DNA of 64,000 nt. It comes from Linanthus parryae (Eukaryota > Streptophyta > Magnoliopsida > Ericales > Polemoniaceae). The stretch's first letter is position 1. Each line of letters begins with the position of its first letter. The position numbers were made by a program, and so were the translations under genes. Shown here piece after piece: positions 43,931 through 54,702 of this stretch. Below the pieces are notes generated by a model that searched no databases, was not told the origin of the DNA, and saw only the letters and a program-made list of their open reading frames with translations. Location: positions 155,383,345-155,447,344 of the forward strand of contig JALGPY010000002.1 of the NCBI GenBank assembly GCA_023055425.1. The letters are read 5' to 3'.

Positions 43931-44803
43931 GATGATTGTCGGGGTTGCTCTGCAACCTCCGCCAGTTGTTCATTCAATGACTTTGTCACACCTTTTCCTT
44001 TAATCCCATCTTCGTTTTCGCTGTTTCCACCTTCCAGGGGTAATCTATATCCAATTGCCCCGATAATCCAGCTTCATCCACTATCGTTGTCTTCGACGGG
44101 TGAGAAGGGGGGCTGAAGTTCATGAATGAACTTTTGCGTTTGCTTCCTACTAGTCTCTTCTTGCTTCAGACTACAATTGAATTAAACATATTGACACGAG
44201 ATGACACCATCGACTTATTATCTCTGTTGTTGCTTTTAGGGTGAACTGCAAAGACATCTGAACAACCGAACCACTCCCAATATCAGTTGATGCCGCCCTA
44301 ACTTCCCCCTTTGTCTTAGCTTTCCCTGACCATGTTGGGTTTCCCGTGTTTGGCTTAATCTGAACACCAATCTGATTGTGATCCTAAGCAAGGGATTCCT
44401 TCGGGGATTCTTCCTCCATATCCATCTCCTGAGACCATGCTTTCTCCCTAGTACCATCATCATCTTCATACCCTCTTCATTTTGTCCTATAAGTTTTTTT
44501 GCTCTTCCTCCTTGAAAATTACCATCCCTTGCATGGAACATTAAGAATGACCCATAACCCGGGTTGGAAGCATCTTATGTATCTTGTGGGACGACTTCAC
44601 ATTCATGAATCTCATGGGTTACTCTACCGCACCATCAACACATTGGCGGAATTCATTCGTATCTGAAGTCGACCCGAATTTCTACTTCCTTAACTTGGAT
44701 GTGTCTACCTCTTGGTAGCGGATTTGAGATCGGTAAATGAATCCCGACCTGGATTAAGCTCCCATCATCATTACTATCAATTTTGAAAGACAGTATGTAG
44801 GTA
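43927..44803 (-). pseudogene. LINE-4 ORF1, C-terminal part
   Basis: Reading on the - strand from the SIRE-1 junction: a segment resembling the strand before the knuckle (IDSNDDGSLIQVGIH), VDFRYE, then a CCHC knuckle with stop codons in it (WCGRVTHEIHEC near 44610), then PGYGSFLMF. The tail is polar. The stop TGA at 43927-43929 overlaps the ORF2 ATG as ATGA, as in LINE-2 and LINE-3. Confidence 0.7.
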
Positions 44804-45120
44804 TGCAATACAGGATCAATTAATCTAGATAGGGGGTTGAATAGATCAAGGCAACTTTTGCAAAAAGAGTTGTTTTAAAACAAAGTGTGAAGAGCTAGAA
44901 GTATTTCAAGGTCTTGAACTCATATTCAAGCCCTTGAAATCAAAACAGATAGATAAAAAAGTTACTGATAGTTTTCCAGGCCTTGAAAAGTCTTTGAGGA
45001 AGAAGTACAGTGTATACAAGATTGCATTATCATTATAAATGGTTGTTATAACTGAAAAAGGAAAAAATTTACAAATAAATGTAGTAATATGATATTAAAT
45101 ATTAATATGAAAGATGTACA
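44804..45120 (-). repeat. SIRE-1 3' LTR, distal piece
   Basis: On the - strand this piece has TTCAAGG-type palindromes (44880-45000), then CTATTCAACCCCC, as near the end of the solo LTR at 8266-9367. It ends near TATTGCA at 44804, where LINE-4 ORF1 starts. It is probably the end of the LTR whose beginning lies at 52753; copia-B and deletions separate the two parts. The boundary is inferred, since no second complete copy is in view. Confidence 0.6.
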
Positions 45121-45223
45121 ACAAGAACTTCTAGCCCAGCGGTAACTTCTTGCCATACTATGGTGGAGGTCTTCAGTTCAACTCCTCCCAAAGGCACCTT
45201 AATTTTGAAAATTAATATTGCAC
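45121..45223 (+). ncRNA. Candidate tRNA-derived SINE fragment
   Basis: TAGCCCAGCGG (about 45132-45142) fits the Pol III A box, and GTTCAACTC (about 45176-45184) fits the B box, with about 34 bases between. The wording around them (GGTAACTTCTTGCCAT, GGTGGAGGTCTTCAG) is typical of plant tRNA-type SINE heads. A body and tail are not evident, so it is probably truncated by its neighbours. Confidence 0.5.
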
Positions 45224-45397
45224 TGTAACGGAACACACTAGAACCGGCCGGAACGTCCAAAATTTCCGGATCTTAATGGATCTGAGCGGAACAGACCGGA
45301 ACTCGTACCGGTACGAATCCATCGCCGATCCGTACCGTTTTTCCAACGGACCGTTCTAGGCGTTCCGGACCGTAAGGGAATGGTATCAACAACTATG
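45224..45397. repeat. GC-rich block with repeated CCGGAAC/GTACCG words
   Basis: Words such as ACCGG, GGAAC, GATCCG and CCGTTC recur on both strands over 170 bp, unlike the AT-rich surroundings. It resembles subterminal repeats of non-autonomous DNA transposons such as the MITE at 34417, but no terminal inverted repeat or duplication could be defined. It directly replaces the missing part of the copia-B 5' LTR. Confidence 0.4.
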
Positions 45398-47067
45398 TTT
45401 TGAGCAGTATAATTTTTACATTTCTGTCGCGTAAACTGCATCAAAACCCTACTGTGGTATCAGAGCCACAGGTCAATAGCGCATAACGTGATTTATGTGG
45501 TTATCTGTTTTATTAGTTTATATCGTACTTTCAATTTTGCGTAAAACTGATATGCGCATTATGATAAGCCATGAATATGATTCATGAGGAAATATGCTAA
45601 TTTTACATATGATGTGAAAAATTGGTGAATTTCGTGTACATATGATGTACGAATTAATTGGAGACGTAAATCCAGGGTTTTGGCACAATGTTAGAAGAAA
45701 AAGAGTTTTATGTCCCACATTGGGGTTCGGGTACAATGAAAAGAAGAAAATTTTAATTTTTCTACCCCAAGGGGTTCGACCAAGGTGTCCGAACACCTGT
45801 TTCGGCCAGCCATGAGCAGCACCCCCCCCTTGTGCGCCGGACCTGACCAACCTGGTCTGGCCGGTTCGGCTAGCTTGCCGGTGTGGTCGGTTGGGCTGGT
45901 TCGACCGGGTTGGACCGGTTCGGCAGGTCCGAATGGTTCGGCCAATATGACTGGCGCTACTATTTTGACCCTAGTGTCCCAATTTCACTAAAATTGACCA
46001 GCGCGTTAAAATTGGATTTTAACTGTATTATGTGATTTATCGCATGGTAGTTGGATGTGGCCTTAGTTGTGTGGTTGTTCAAATTTTGTGGTTTGGTTTT
46101 GTTTTAATGTAATTAATTTTACGGCCTGCGTGTCGTCTTCTCCCTCGCCTGTGAGGTTATTCTATTTAGTTTATAGATGCTAGCTAGAATTAGATAGATA
46201 GAATATAGTCAAGGCATGGAGAAGAAGATCAAAGACCATGGAAGACCACAAGACGGTGAAGACCCACAAGCTACGACGCATGGACTAAAGACGGAGGCAC
46301 ATGGAGATGAGCTTGCTGTTTTAGGGCCTATAGATATTCTCATTGGCTTGGGAATATCTTAGTCTTAGGGAACACATCCATGCCACGTTTATTTATTGTT
46401 TATTGTTTATTGTCTTGTTTTATTTTGACGTATGGTTGATGCATGCAAAACGTAACAATATAATAATTGAAATAATTGGATATTTTATCTGGACTTGGCC
46501 AATCCAAATAAGTAGATCAGTTGATATGATCAACATATAAATTGACAAGGAAATCCCTCAACTATAAATATTGTGATTTGCCTTCTCTTACTTAACACTC
46601 GTCAAAACTATAATTTACTAAACTCGCGCTTTCCAAAGAAAGGCGATTTGATTCATCATAGGATGACGTGATGTCACAAACTAATAATGTGAAATTGTTG
46701 AAGTAAGAGGATAAACGCAACTAAGCTACTTCAATTGGATTGAAAGCTTAGAGGCAAGACAATTGGGATTATCTATGAGATAGATAAATAAAGAGTTACT
46801 TGCCCAATTGAACCAAGAGTTGCATAGGATGCAATTGGAATGAGTTCCTACTTAAATAACTGACTTTTGGGTGACTTGCCAAAGCAAGCTCAAGAGGAGG
46901 TGAAATATGGATCTTGGCCCGCTAGAAAGTATATGATATTTTCCGAAGTAATGGTGAGGGATATTATACTGAGAAAAATAGTGGGAGCTATATTTAATAA
47001 TTTAAGTCTTTGTTGAATATAGTTCAAACGTCACAATATTTTCATATTCCTTTTGTGCTGAATACAT

Positions 47068-50000
47068 ATGGCATTAAACAAACGAACTCGACTTTATCGA
47101 TATGTCCTTGAGAATGACAAATTGTCTGGAATCAGTTTTCTAGACTGGTATGAAATTGAGAACTGTTCTCAAATAAAAGGAAAAATGTTGTATATCCTAT
47201 ATCATAAAATTTCCTTCCACCAACTACCAAAAACACACTAAAGCCTAATGGGTTGAACATCAAATAATGGTTCTTTGGATGTGACTTGCCTCATGTTAGC
47301 TACCATGAACTCTGAGCTTTGGAAGGAAGATGAGCGTATGATATGATCATACATTTAAAAAAGCACTTTTTAAGAGCAGGCTAGACATGAAAGGTTTGAA
47401 GTGATTGCTCCATTTTGCGATTTGACTACTCTTGCTTAGCACTCGTCATGAAAAAGATATAATGAAGGTCGGGCTTGCCAAAGCAAGGCGACTTGATTCA
47501 TCAATATGTGGCGCGACGACACGAGCTAGTAATGTGTGATTGCTGAAGAAATAGGTCAAAAGCAACTAAGAAATTTCAATAGGATTGAAAGCTTAAAAGT
47601 CGGGAATTATCTATGAGATGGATAAAGAATAAGGAGTTATTCGCCCAATTAGACCAAGAATTTCATTGGATACAATTGGAAACTTAGAGACTTTGTTCAA
47701 AAGCAATTTACTCAATATGATTGAGAGTCAAGCAGACCACTAATAAAGGAGAAGGAAAAAACATGCTAATGGTTACAGTAAGGGTAAGGGCAAAAGGTTT
47801 GCGCCGACCCCAGGGCTATAAAGCAAACTTGTTGCTAAAGCCAAGAAAGTTGCCGTAAAACCCAATAGGTGCTCTAGTGGAAGAGAAACGGCCCAAAGTA
47901 CCTGGAAGGTAATAAGAGAGGAGTTGTGAATTTCACTCTCTGTATCTTTGTTATAGAAGTCAATGTGTCTATCTCATCATCATGGGTATATGATACAATA
48001 TGAGAATCTCACATTTATAGAAATTTGGAGGATCTCAAGAGATGTAGACAATTGGATAAGGGAGAGATACACCTAAACTTGGGGAAATTACGCAATGGTT
48101 GTTGAATTGGCCGTAGGAAATTATCTATACCTTCTCGAATTATTCATGAGTTAGAAAAATACGACTATTTCCCTGCTATGAGCAGGAACATTATCTTAGT
48201 TTCTTTTTTGGACAAAAAAATGTTTCATCACAATAAGGGACAAGTGTTGTTCCTTTATTTTGGTGATATGCATTAGTGTAATGCAATTTTGTCTAATGGA
48301 TAGTGTATCCTTTATCTTGATAATTTCATCTATAAAATTAATACCAAGAGGTGTGCATATAATTATATGAACCTTACTTAACTTTAGCCTTGTCGCTTAG
48401 GCCACATGAATGAGAGACTCATTTCTAGATTCCATGAGGATGGAATTCTGGACTCATTTGATTTTGAATCATATGAGACGTGTGAGGCTTATTTATTAGG
48501 CAAATATATGATCTTTTGGGAATCATACATATTGATGTATCTAGACCGCTAATCACAAGTGCTAAAGGTGGTTTTTAGTACTTCATCATATTTACGGATG
48601 GCAATTTGGGTATCTTATGAAGAACAAATCAGAATCTTTTGAAAAGTTCAAGGAATTCAAGAGTGAAGTAGAGAACTAGCTTGACAAAAGTATCAAAGCT
48701 CTATAATACGATCGTGGAGCGAGAGTACTTAAGTCAAGAGCTTGACGGTTATCTAAAGGAGTGTTGGATATGATCCAAAAACACTCCACTTCGAACACCT
48801 TTATGGAATGATGTGTCTAAGAGGAGAAATCGGACCTTGTTGGACACGGTTCAGTCATGATAAGACAAGAAGAACTTCCAATTTATTTTTGGGAGCATGC
48901 TCTACTTATACCAAATTTCGCCCTTAACCTTGTTCCATGAAATAAGATTATGAATGACACCATATAAGATATGGACTAAGAGGTTTCCTCGTATGTAATG
49001 GGATTGTGAAGTTTAAGTAAAGCGTTTAAAAAAAAACTTGGACCCAAGTCGAATAAATGTGTTTTGTGGGATATCCTGAGGAAACGAAAAGATATCATCT
49101 CTACAATCCGATCGAAAACAAAGTGTTTGATGCTCGAACCGAGTGTTTCTATGGAGAGATTATCTCTAAAAGAAATAGTTGGAGTACAGTAGAACTTGAA
49201 GGAGTTCAAGAACCACAACGAAACATTAATCCTTGGATGGAATATGAGCAGGATTACAAGATGTTGTGGAGCCAGGGACTGACCCAGAAAATTTTCGTGA
49301 GGGGGGGCATACTAAAAGTTAATATAAAATATAGGGGTGGCCGCTAATATATAATTATGTAAATATATAAAAGTACTAGGGTATTATTTTATTGTCCCAA
49401 GTGTAGGGGGCATGGCCCCTGTTGCACTAAGCACAGGTCCGTCCCTGTGTGGAGCAACATGCTCAAGTAACACAAGGACCTCGTAGATTAGGTCGGATAC
49501 GTCAAGGACAAGAGAAATATGGATTTCTCGATCAAGATGATCCTACAGCCTATGAGGAGGCCACGAGTGTGCCATACTCTCAGAAATGGCTTGGAGCCAC
49601 GAGATCCGAAATGGAATCCATGTAACCGAACAAAGTATGGACTTTGGTGGAACCACCTAAAAGGATATGACCCGTAGGGTGCAAGTGATTTTTTACAAAT
49701 CTAACATGGTTGGTAATATGATTAATTTTAATGGACAATTGGTGGCTGAAGGTTTCATGATTTCATAGTATAGACTATGACGATATTTGTTCGCAGTTGC
49801 GATGCTTAAATCCATTGGCATCCTGCATGCAAAATCCTGTCCATGGATTGAATCAAGCTTCTCGTAGTTGGAATCTTTGATTTAATGGTGTAATCATCGA
49901 GGTTAGTTCCATCAAAATGGAAGATGAAGCTTGTGTTTACAAGAAGGTTAGTAGGAGCACAATTATCTGTCTGGTCTTTTATGTGAAGACATACTAATCA

Positions 50001-50690
50001 TTGGGAATGATGTCCCTACGCATCCTGTTAAAGACTAGCTGCGGAATCGGTTTCAATGAAAGGACTAAGGCGAAGCAACCTATAAAATCTATGGAGATAG
50101 ATCAAGAAGCTTGTTCGGCTTATGTGAAAGTACATAAATTGATAAGCTGTTGAAATGGTTCAAGATGCAAGAATGTGGATTCTTACCTATGTCACATGGA
50201 ATTAGTCTTTTTAAGGCTAATTGTTCTTCCAATTAGATTAAGAAGAAACTTATGAATAAGATTCACTAGATATGCCATGTTATGTTCTAGGCCAGACTTG
50301 TGATATGCTTTTGAATCATGACATATGGATGCTAGTCAAATCCGAGTGAGAGTCAACGGATAATTATCAAGAATGTTCTTAGTACTTGAGAAGCACTAAA
50401 TATAAGTTCTTGATATATAGAGGATAGGAAGGGTTCAATGTAAGGGGGTTGCAGTCGAACTTCCAATCTAACAAGGATGGTTTCAGATTGTAGTCAAGTT
50501 TTGTATTTTGCCTTAATTGAGGAACTTTGAGCTAGAAGGGCTTTTGAGGCAAGATTTAGTTGTCACTTCTACCACAGAGGACTGAGTGTATTTCTGCATG
50601 AGATGCACTTACTTAGAATATTCAATATCATTCGATTGTCAATAGACTAGATGTTCATAAGTACCAGCAAATGGCTCTCTTACAAAGCCC
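47068..50690 (+). pseudogene. copia-B gag-pol remnant
   Basis: Gag starts at 47068 (LSGISFLDWYEIENC) and continues in fragments to about 47900, including the region copia-A has lost. Pre-integrase words follow (YFPAMSR near 48170), then the integrase C-terminus (CFVGYPEETKRYHLYNP, 49060-49260), which is interrupted by the MITE. RT and RNase H are present only as short fragments (AYEEATS near 49550 onward). Stops and shifts are dense, so no product is possible. Confidence 0.72.
49273..49447. mobile_element. hAT-type MITE, 175 bp
   Basis: It starts CAGGGACTGACCCAG and ends CAGGTCCGTCCCTG, inverted repeats of about 14 bp with mismatches. Perfect 8-bp duplications TGTGGAGC flank it (49265-49272; 49448-49455). 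The same place in copia-A (5155-5162) has one TGTGGAGC and no insert, giving an empty site. No coding capacity. Confidence 0.92.
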
Positions 50691-50771
50691 CTTGCGCAGC
50701 GAAAGCATGAGGGTCGCACTAGATCAATAGGCATATGATGCATCAGATTGACTCTAGTGCCAGTGAGAGAT

Positions 50772-52111
50772 TGTTGGAATTGTGCCCCAGAGGCAATCAA
50801 TTTATGGTGACATTTATATGGAATTACTATTCATTATGTCAACGATATGGAGATATGTTAACATGAATGAAGTCCTTATAATATAAATGTTATATTCTTA
50901 AATATCCCTAGTCGAGTACTACAGTTAATTAGGACGACTATATTGCATCGGGACTTGTATGTGGGTAGATTGATATGGAGATATCAAGTCTAACACATGA
51001 GTACGCATTAATGGCGTACTGGATTGACCCGCCATGAGAAGGCTACATGGGAGTTATGTGAATGTCACAAGCACTTCTCATAGTGAGAATGGTGTTGTGA
51101 TCCTTCGACTAGAAGTCATTAGATACTCTAGTTGTGAATTATCATATTTTGATATCATCAAACGTTACACCATAATAGGGTAACTATAAAGGCGATTATC
51201 GGACATGATATGAAGCAAGCTGAGAGATGGTAGTGATGTAGATAGGATTTGTCCCTCCAACATAACGGGACAGCCACTCAATGAGTGAGACTTAGGGAAA
51301 CGCATGGCCATGAGATAGTGATGTTATTTGTTTATCTAAGTCTACTCACATATCATGAAATTGTTGATTGGATATACAAGTGGGACACTCAATGTCTTGT
51401 GTCCAATCCGAATAGATGAGACAAATGGATTATACAACAAATTAACATTGGTCACAGAGGTTTGTCAGATCACTGACTATTCCTACTAGTTGGGTAGCAT
51501 TGATGTGTTGCTAGACACCGCTCAATGTTTGTAATTGTTACTGCCAATGTAATAGGAACCAGCAGGGTCACACACGAAAGAATTAGACAGGATGTAGATG
51601 TTAATTAGTTGGACTAATTAACATTTAAAGGAATCAAGGATCAGAGTGCAACAACATGCATATTTAGTTCGACTAAATAGCAAACTGGACTAAAACGAAA
51701 GTTAATCCAAACTGTTGGATTTAATTAGCAATGGACAGTTTTATAATTAATAAAGAGTTATTAATTATAACAGAATAAGTCCAGCCCTAGTTTCATTATG
51801 ATGAAAATTAGAGCGAGGAAGAGAACACAAGAGAAAGTCGAACGCCCCTAGACCCGACGGCTAGAGAGGCCCACGGTTGTCCCTCCTTCTCTGCCTCCAT
51901 TGTTGCTTCAAGCTTGATTGGATCAAGATTCTTTGGCGATTCCTCCTTATTCTACACTAATAGCACAAATAGTAGAGGAAGTTTTCGTTTGAGATCCTAC
52001 GATGTGGACTTTTGCAAAGGCGTGGACACTATTTCTACGCAAATTGATCATCCTAGTCTGGTATGACTGAGGTAACCTTTTTCCTTTCATCATGTTATGA
52101 TGCTTCACCTC
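50772..52111 (+). repeat. copia-B 3' LTR, 3' end truncated
   Basis: It starts TGTTGGAATTGTGCC and aligns to the copia-A LTRs up to GATGCTTCACCT, where the sequence changes to an unrelated - strand ORF at 52112. The central part differs by several short indels, and the leader part (51780-51900) has diverged. Confidence 0.85.
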
Positions 52112-52339
52112 TGTTGAATCTGGCTTTTTCTTTCTTGAAGAAGCAGTATGATCCCCCTTATATTTCTTGCTTTTATTCTTCGGAGGAGGATAGGGTGGTC
52201 TTGTTGCACTAGAGATCCTGGAACTGGATCCAACACTAATTGCTTGAACTCCTTCTTCTGCTGCTTTTCTCTTCTGCCCTGAGCTTTTCTTTGAGCCTCC
52301 AGCCATCTTAATTCTCTTAGAGGTTCTTCGTGAGTCCAT
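52112..52339 (-). pseudogene. Start of an unidentified basic ORF
   Basis: The frame opens at 52339 and runs about 76 codons to the copia-B junction; beyond that the reading frame is copia-B LTR, not part of the gene. The protein is Lys/Arg/Ser-rich (MDSRRTSKRIK; SGQKRKAAEEG; PPYPPPKNKSKKYKG), which suggests a nuclear or nucleic-acid-binding N-terminus. A TATA-like TATATTATAAACC lies about 30 bp upstream on the same strand. It lies where the SIRE-1 LTR or an extra 3' ORF would be. I do not recognise it. Confidence 0.4.
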
Positions 52340-52753
52340 TAGGGTATGGGAGGTTTATAATATAGATGCATGAGTGTTAGAAACGAGAGAGAAGATAAGT
52401 ACTGAAGAGTTTGAGTTTGAAAAGAAAACTGAATATTCCCTAAATATTTGAAGAAAGAATGTTTGTGTGAAATTCAAATAATGTGTGTACGTGTGGAAGG
52501 GAATAAAATAATACTTATTTAAAACAGATTTTTTTTAAAAGGTAAAAACAATGTTAGACAATTATCTACAGAGATAACACCCAGCATCAATGATCCATTC
52601 ATTGACTATATAGTATACAGATTGATATTCAATGCTTTGAAAATAATTTAAAGGCCTTGAAAAATGTAATACTGAAAGTAAATTTTCAAGGATTTGAAAA
52701 GCTTTTCAAAGATTTTAAAATAATTTCGAAACTTTGAAAAACATAATACTTAC
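52340..52753 (-). repeat. SIRE-1 3' LTR, proximal piece, with polypurine tract
   Basis: On the - strand TTTAGGGGGAGC (about 52760-52772) follows the pol stop at once and is a good polypurine tract. After it come palindromic TTCAAGG/CCTTGAA words (52630-52745) like those at the start of the solo LTR at 8266. Then AT-rich sequence leads to the TATA before the 52339 ORF. The exact LTR start is not fixed because the terminal TG is unclear. Confidence 0.55.
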
Positions 52754-52765
52754 CTAAAGCTCCCC

Positions 52766-53284
52766 CTAAACCAATGTTTCCTTGTTTAACATGCCCAGTT
52801 CTAATCTGAGGGCTGTGAATCTTTCCTCGGACAATGTTTTAGTGAAAATATCCGCAAACTCCATGTTAGTAGGCACAAAACTCAAAGACACGTCACCTTT
52901 CTCCTCATGATCTCTGATGAAGTGATGTCTAACATCTATGTATTTAGTCCTTGAGTACTGAACTAGGTTATTTGTAATTGAGATTGCACTACACATTTGA
53001 TGGCAATATCTCTGAAGTCATAACCCATATCTCTCACTTGCTGAGCTATCCACAGCACTTGTGAGCAACAAGCTCCATCGGCTTGTATTCAGCTTATGTT
53101 GTTGATAAGGCCATTGAATTTTGCTTCTTAGAATGCCAGCTTATCAAGGATGATCCAAGGAACTGGCAACACCCCGAAGTGCTTTTCTATCAACTTTACA
53201 TCCTCCAACTTCAGCATCTGAATAGCCACACAAAGAGAAGTTAGATTGTTCATGATACCAAATCCCTAAGTCTTTGGTACCATT
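52766..53284 (-). pseudogene. SIRE-1 pol, C-terminal part (RNase H)
   Basis: On the - strand from the solo-LTR junction: GTKDLGIWYH, GYSDAEVGGCKVDRKA (RNase H start; the usual ADWAGC reads AEVGGC), then a shifted stretch near 53120-53000, then TKYIDVRHHFIRDHEEKGDV and FADIFTKTLSEERF to the stop at 52766. This is the standard end of a copia polyprotein. Confidence 0.85.
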
Positions 53285-54702
53285 TGTTGTAATAGATGCC
53301 CTACAGGAAATCTTTTAGTATGAATAGTTTTTTTGTCTAGAAACATTCATCGTATTATTTATGCGGATATTTAAAGTAATGAAGTCCTTAGATTGAGAAT
53401 ATGTTGTTTATCTTGAATATCCCTAGTCAGTTATATTGATTAACAGGATGATCAACTATAGACTAGTATGGGTTGGATTAATATGGAGATATCACGATCC
53501 AACACATGGGTATGCATTAGGAGTAATAGCATGTTGGATTGACCCATAACGAGAAGGCTACATACAGGTTATGTAAAGTCACAATTGCTTCTCGTAGTGA
53601 CAAAGGTATTGTCATCCTTAGACTTGAAGTCTCTAGATCCTCTAGTTGTGGAATATTGTGTTTTGACATCGTCAAACGCTACATCGTAACTGGGTAGTAA
53701 TAAAGGCATTAGTCGGATACAATAAAGAAGCAAGCTTAGAGATGGTAGTGACGTAGATAGAATTTGTCCCTCCCACATAACAAAAGTAAATATCCACGAC
53801 CACTCGAGGGATGGTTCTCATAGAATGTCTGACCAGACTCAGATAAATCAATATGGGATATTGATGTTATCTGCATGGATGAGACTATTCCTAGGATCGA
53901 GAAACTATGGATTGGATATACGAGTGTGACTTGTATGTCTCGTGTCCAATCCGGATGTAGAGACAAAGGGATGAGACAATACTTGCACAAGTTATGTCGG
54001 ATGACTATTTCTATTAGTTGGGTAGCACGGATGTCTTGCTAGAGGCCGCTCCATGTTTGTAAAATGTTACTACCAACTAAGTAGAAACCTATGGGGTCAT
54101 ACTCCCTATGGATTAGACCGGACTAGGCAAGTAATTAATATGATTAATTAATTAGAAGGATTAACACGCAATAACTTGCAAACTTAGTATGACTAATTTG
54201 AAAGTTAGTCTAATCCGTGTATGGGAAGGATTATGATAGGGGCTTTTATGCAATCAACAAAGAGTTGTTGGACTATATAAAGGACACTCCTAGCTTCCTT
54301 CCCACTAACTAATGCTCATACCACATTGAGTGGGAGAGAAAAGCAAGGAGAGAAAGAAAATCCAAAAGGAGGTCGAACCCCCTTCGGGAACGCCCCTGCC
54401 CCGTCGGCCTAACAAGGAGGACCGCCCCTGCTTGCTCCGTTTTTCATGATCATGATCTTCTTCCTCTTCTTCCTTCAATCCTAGCTAGCACAAAGGCTTG
54501 AAGGATCCGGGCTCAACCTAGGAGTGGACTAGCCATAGAGACGTGAACACAATTTCACGTGTGAAGTCATCAAAGGAGATCTAAAAGGTACTGCGACGCT
54601 ATCCCTTACTATCGTTATTTTTCTCTTCCAGTGATCCTTGGAGGGTCTTGAACGGCTTAATTTATGTTTATTCCGCTGCGTATCCATTATCAAAACCCAA
54701 CA
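53285..54702 (+). repeat. Solo LTR (1418 bp) in SIRE-1 RNase H
   Basis: It starts TGTTGTAATAGATGCC and ends AAAACCCAACA, and its body follows the copia-A/B LTR (CCCTAGTC, CTACAT...GTTATG, GCTTCTC.TAGTGAC, CCGCTGCGTA) at clearly lower identity. The flanks are CCATT at the left and TCATT at the right, one mismatch. Removing the LTR and one duplication restores a continuous SIRE-1 frame. A TATA box TATATAAAG lies near 54274. There is no internal region, so it is a solo LTR. Confidence 0.9.

Larger units (their letters stand above)
35252..44803 (-). mobile_element. LINE-4: L1-type element split by copia-C
   Basis: Read on the - strand: ORF1 part (44803-43927), ORF2 (43930-40235), copia-C insertion (35745-40234), the rest of the RNase H (35744-35262) and a poly(A) seen as a T-run at 35255-35263. 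SIRE-1 cuts ORF1 at 44804, so the 5' end lies beyond the window if it survives. This is the most decayed of the long LINEs here. Confidence 0.8.
45398..52111 (+). mobile_element. copia-B: truncated relative of copia-A
   Basis: Only the last ~55 bp of the 5' LTR remain (45398-45452), followed by the tRNA-Met primer site at 45455-45468, then leader, gag, pol and a 3' LTR (50772-52111) that lacks its last ~95 bp. Similarity to copia-A runs through leader and internal region in the same order. Both ends are cut, so deletions affected both junctions with SIRE-1. A 175-bp MITE interrupts its integrase region at 49273. Confidence 0.85.

Noticed and set aside
45121..45223. Functional tRNA gene
   Set aside because: A and B boxes fit, but no cloverleaf with paired acceptor and anticodon stems could be drawn; a SINE head is more likely.
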